From Sphagnum compactum (lineage: Eukaryota > Bryophyta > Sphagnopsida > Sphagnales): a DNA stretch of 64,000 nucleotides. A program made the position numbers and the translations under genes. The notes under the pieces are model-generated. The model saw only the letters and a list, made by a program, of their open reading frames with translations, was not told the origin of the DNA and made no database searches. This document shows positions 63,351 to 64,000 of this stretch, piece after piece. The DNA is taken from positions 3,534,001-3,598,000 of the forward strand of contig OZ234503.1 in assembly GCA_965153455.1 (NCBI GenBank), in the 5' to 3' direction. The number at the start of each line of letters is the position of its first letter. Within the stretch, counting starts at the first letter, position 1.

Positions 63351-63602
63351 TTAAAGTAGGTGTGGGCCCCTTTCAACTTGAAAAGCATATTCCTCCAAAA
63401 TAGGTCTATCAGAAATACAAAACCTAGAGCATAAATATGAAGCCACTAAAGCCCAACTCCCTAAAAAAACAAATGGGGCACAATCCTGCATAGAGATAAC
63501 ACCTAGACCACCAAAGGTATCGATAGTCAAGTTTATCGCCTTGCTAAGGGGCCCTAAAAAGACCTTGTCCATACACCTATTTTTTGCTATCAACTTGAGC
63601 AC
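63351..63602 (-). mobile_element. Reverse transcriptase C-terminal fragment (decayed, minus strand)
   Basis: An 83-aa open frame with INLTIDTFGGLGVISM followed by FVFLGSWALVASYLCSRF. The GGLG(I/V) and (Y/F)LGSWAL words are those found after the catalytic domain in a non-LTR-like plant reverse transcriptase family, from memory. The fragment starts abruptly at its upstream end, next to a plus-strand piece of what seems the same family. Confidence 0.6.
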
Positions 63603-63603
63603 A

Positions 63604-64000
63604 CTTTTGTCTTGGATAGGACTTTATTTGCCCAAGTTTTAGCCATTGCTTCACATTTGTCTTTGAGTGGTTCTTCTAGGATGGTATATGAGCATCTCTC
63701 GGGATGTTTCATAACAAAAGACCCATCCTCAGAGTTTTCGAAATTATTCCAAGTTGTTATTGTTATACTTGTGGGGTTATCCCTAGGTCGGTGGCCCTAA
63801 TGTTGGGGGCCAGTAGATTGTTAGCAATGGCAAAGGACATTGGTGGTCTTCGTCCTATTGCCATAAGCGAAGTGTTTTTTCGACCTATTAATCATTCCAT
63901 TGTCCTACAACTTTGGGGGTCATTTTAAAAACACCTATCCCCCCCATCAATTTGGAGTATTGACCCCTGGAAGCTATGAGGCCATCCTTTTTAGCATCCA
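63604..64000 (+). mobile_element. Reverse transcriptase N-terminal/finger fragment (decayed, plus strand, runs off window)
   Basis: Two overlapping frames carry successive pieces: HLSGCFITKDPSSEFSKLFQ, then after a frameshift LGASRLLAMAKDIGGLRPIA and FFRPINHSIVLQLWGSF. GGLRPIAI(S/G)EV is the reverse transcriptase finger motif; LGASRLLA(M/L)AKD is typical of the block before it. A stop after WGSF and another shift (HQFGVLTPGSYEAI near 63948) show that the copy is dead. The element continues beyond the window. Confidence 0.75.

Overview
The window is nuclear DNA of a green plant (streptophyte). Genes have GT-AG introns of roughly 80 bp to 1.4 kb. The identifiable proteins match plant-type families: a chloroplast-type second FBPase (cpFBP2), a SYP12-like Qa-SNARE, a chloroplast NmrA-like Rossmann protein, ICP55, and GDPD of the plant GDPD5/6 type. 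The flanks are AT-rich and carry MITE-like elements and decayed reverse transcriptase. A non-seed plant seems likely, but this is inference and the species is not identified.

Layout: the 3' end of an FkbM-family methyltransferase gene (1-973); a DTW-domain tRNA aminocarboxypropyltransferase gene (2668-5586); an ICP55-type Xaa-Pro aminopeptidase gene (about 6577-11998); a tRNA-Ala(UGC) gene on the minus strand (13136-13208); the splicing factor U2AF35 (14039-16522); a syntaxin on the minus strand (20265-21605); eIF3m (25021-28519); an unrecognised coiled-coil protein with an internally duplicated CxxCGL module (29865-31418); a glycerophosphodiester phosphodiesterase (35010-38884); an unrecognised Asn/Lys-rich two-exon gene (40969-43640); a foldback/TIR-element zone (47166-48764); a chloroplast FBPase (50635-53346); an unrecognised minus-strand locus with broken frames (55215-56966); a chloroplast NAD(P)-binding Rossmann protein on the minus strand (57830-62030); and a repeat-rich end with a Mutator-like MITE and two oppositely oriented halves of a non-LTR-type reverse transcriptase (62233-64000).

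Exon models were built by hand from GT/AG sites, reading phase and recalled family conservation. For DTW, U2AF35, syntaxin, eIF3m, GDPD and the Rossmann protein the exon lengths sum to a complete open frame. For ICP55 and FBPase the body is closed but the start codon is debatable. The genes are unrelated housekeeping functions (translation, splicing, tRNA modification, organelle proteolysis, lipid and sugar phosphate metabolism, secretion), so there is no operon-like logic. The least explained material is the ~590-bp imperfect palindrome, the two novel protein genes and the frame-broken minus-strand locus. I found no convincing new multi-gene system.
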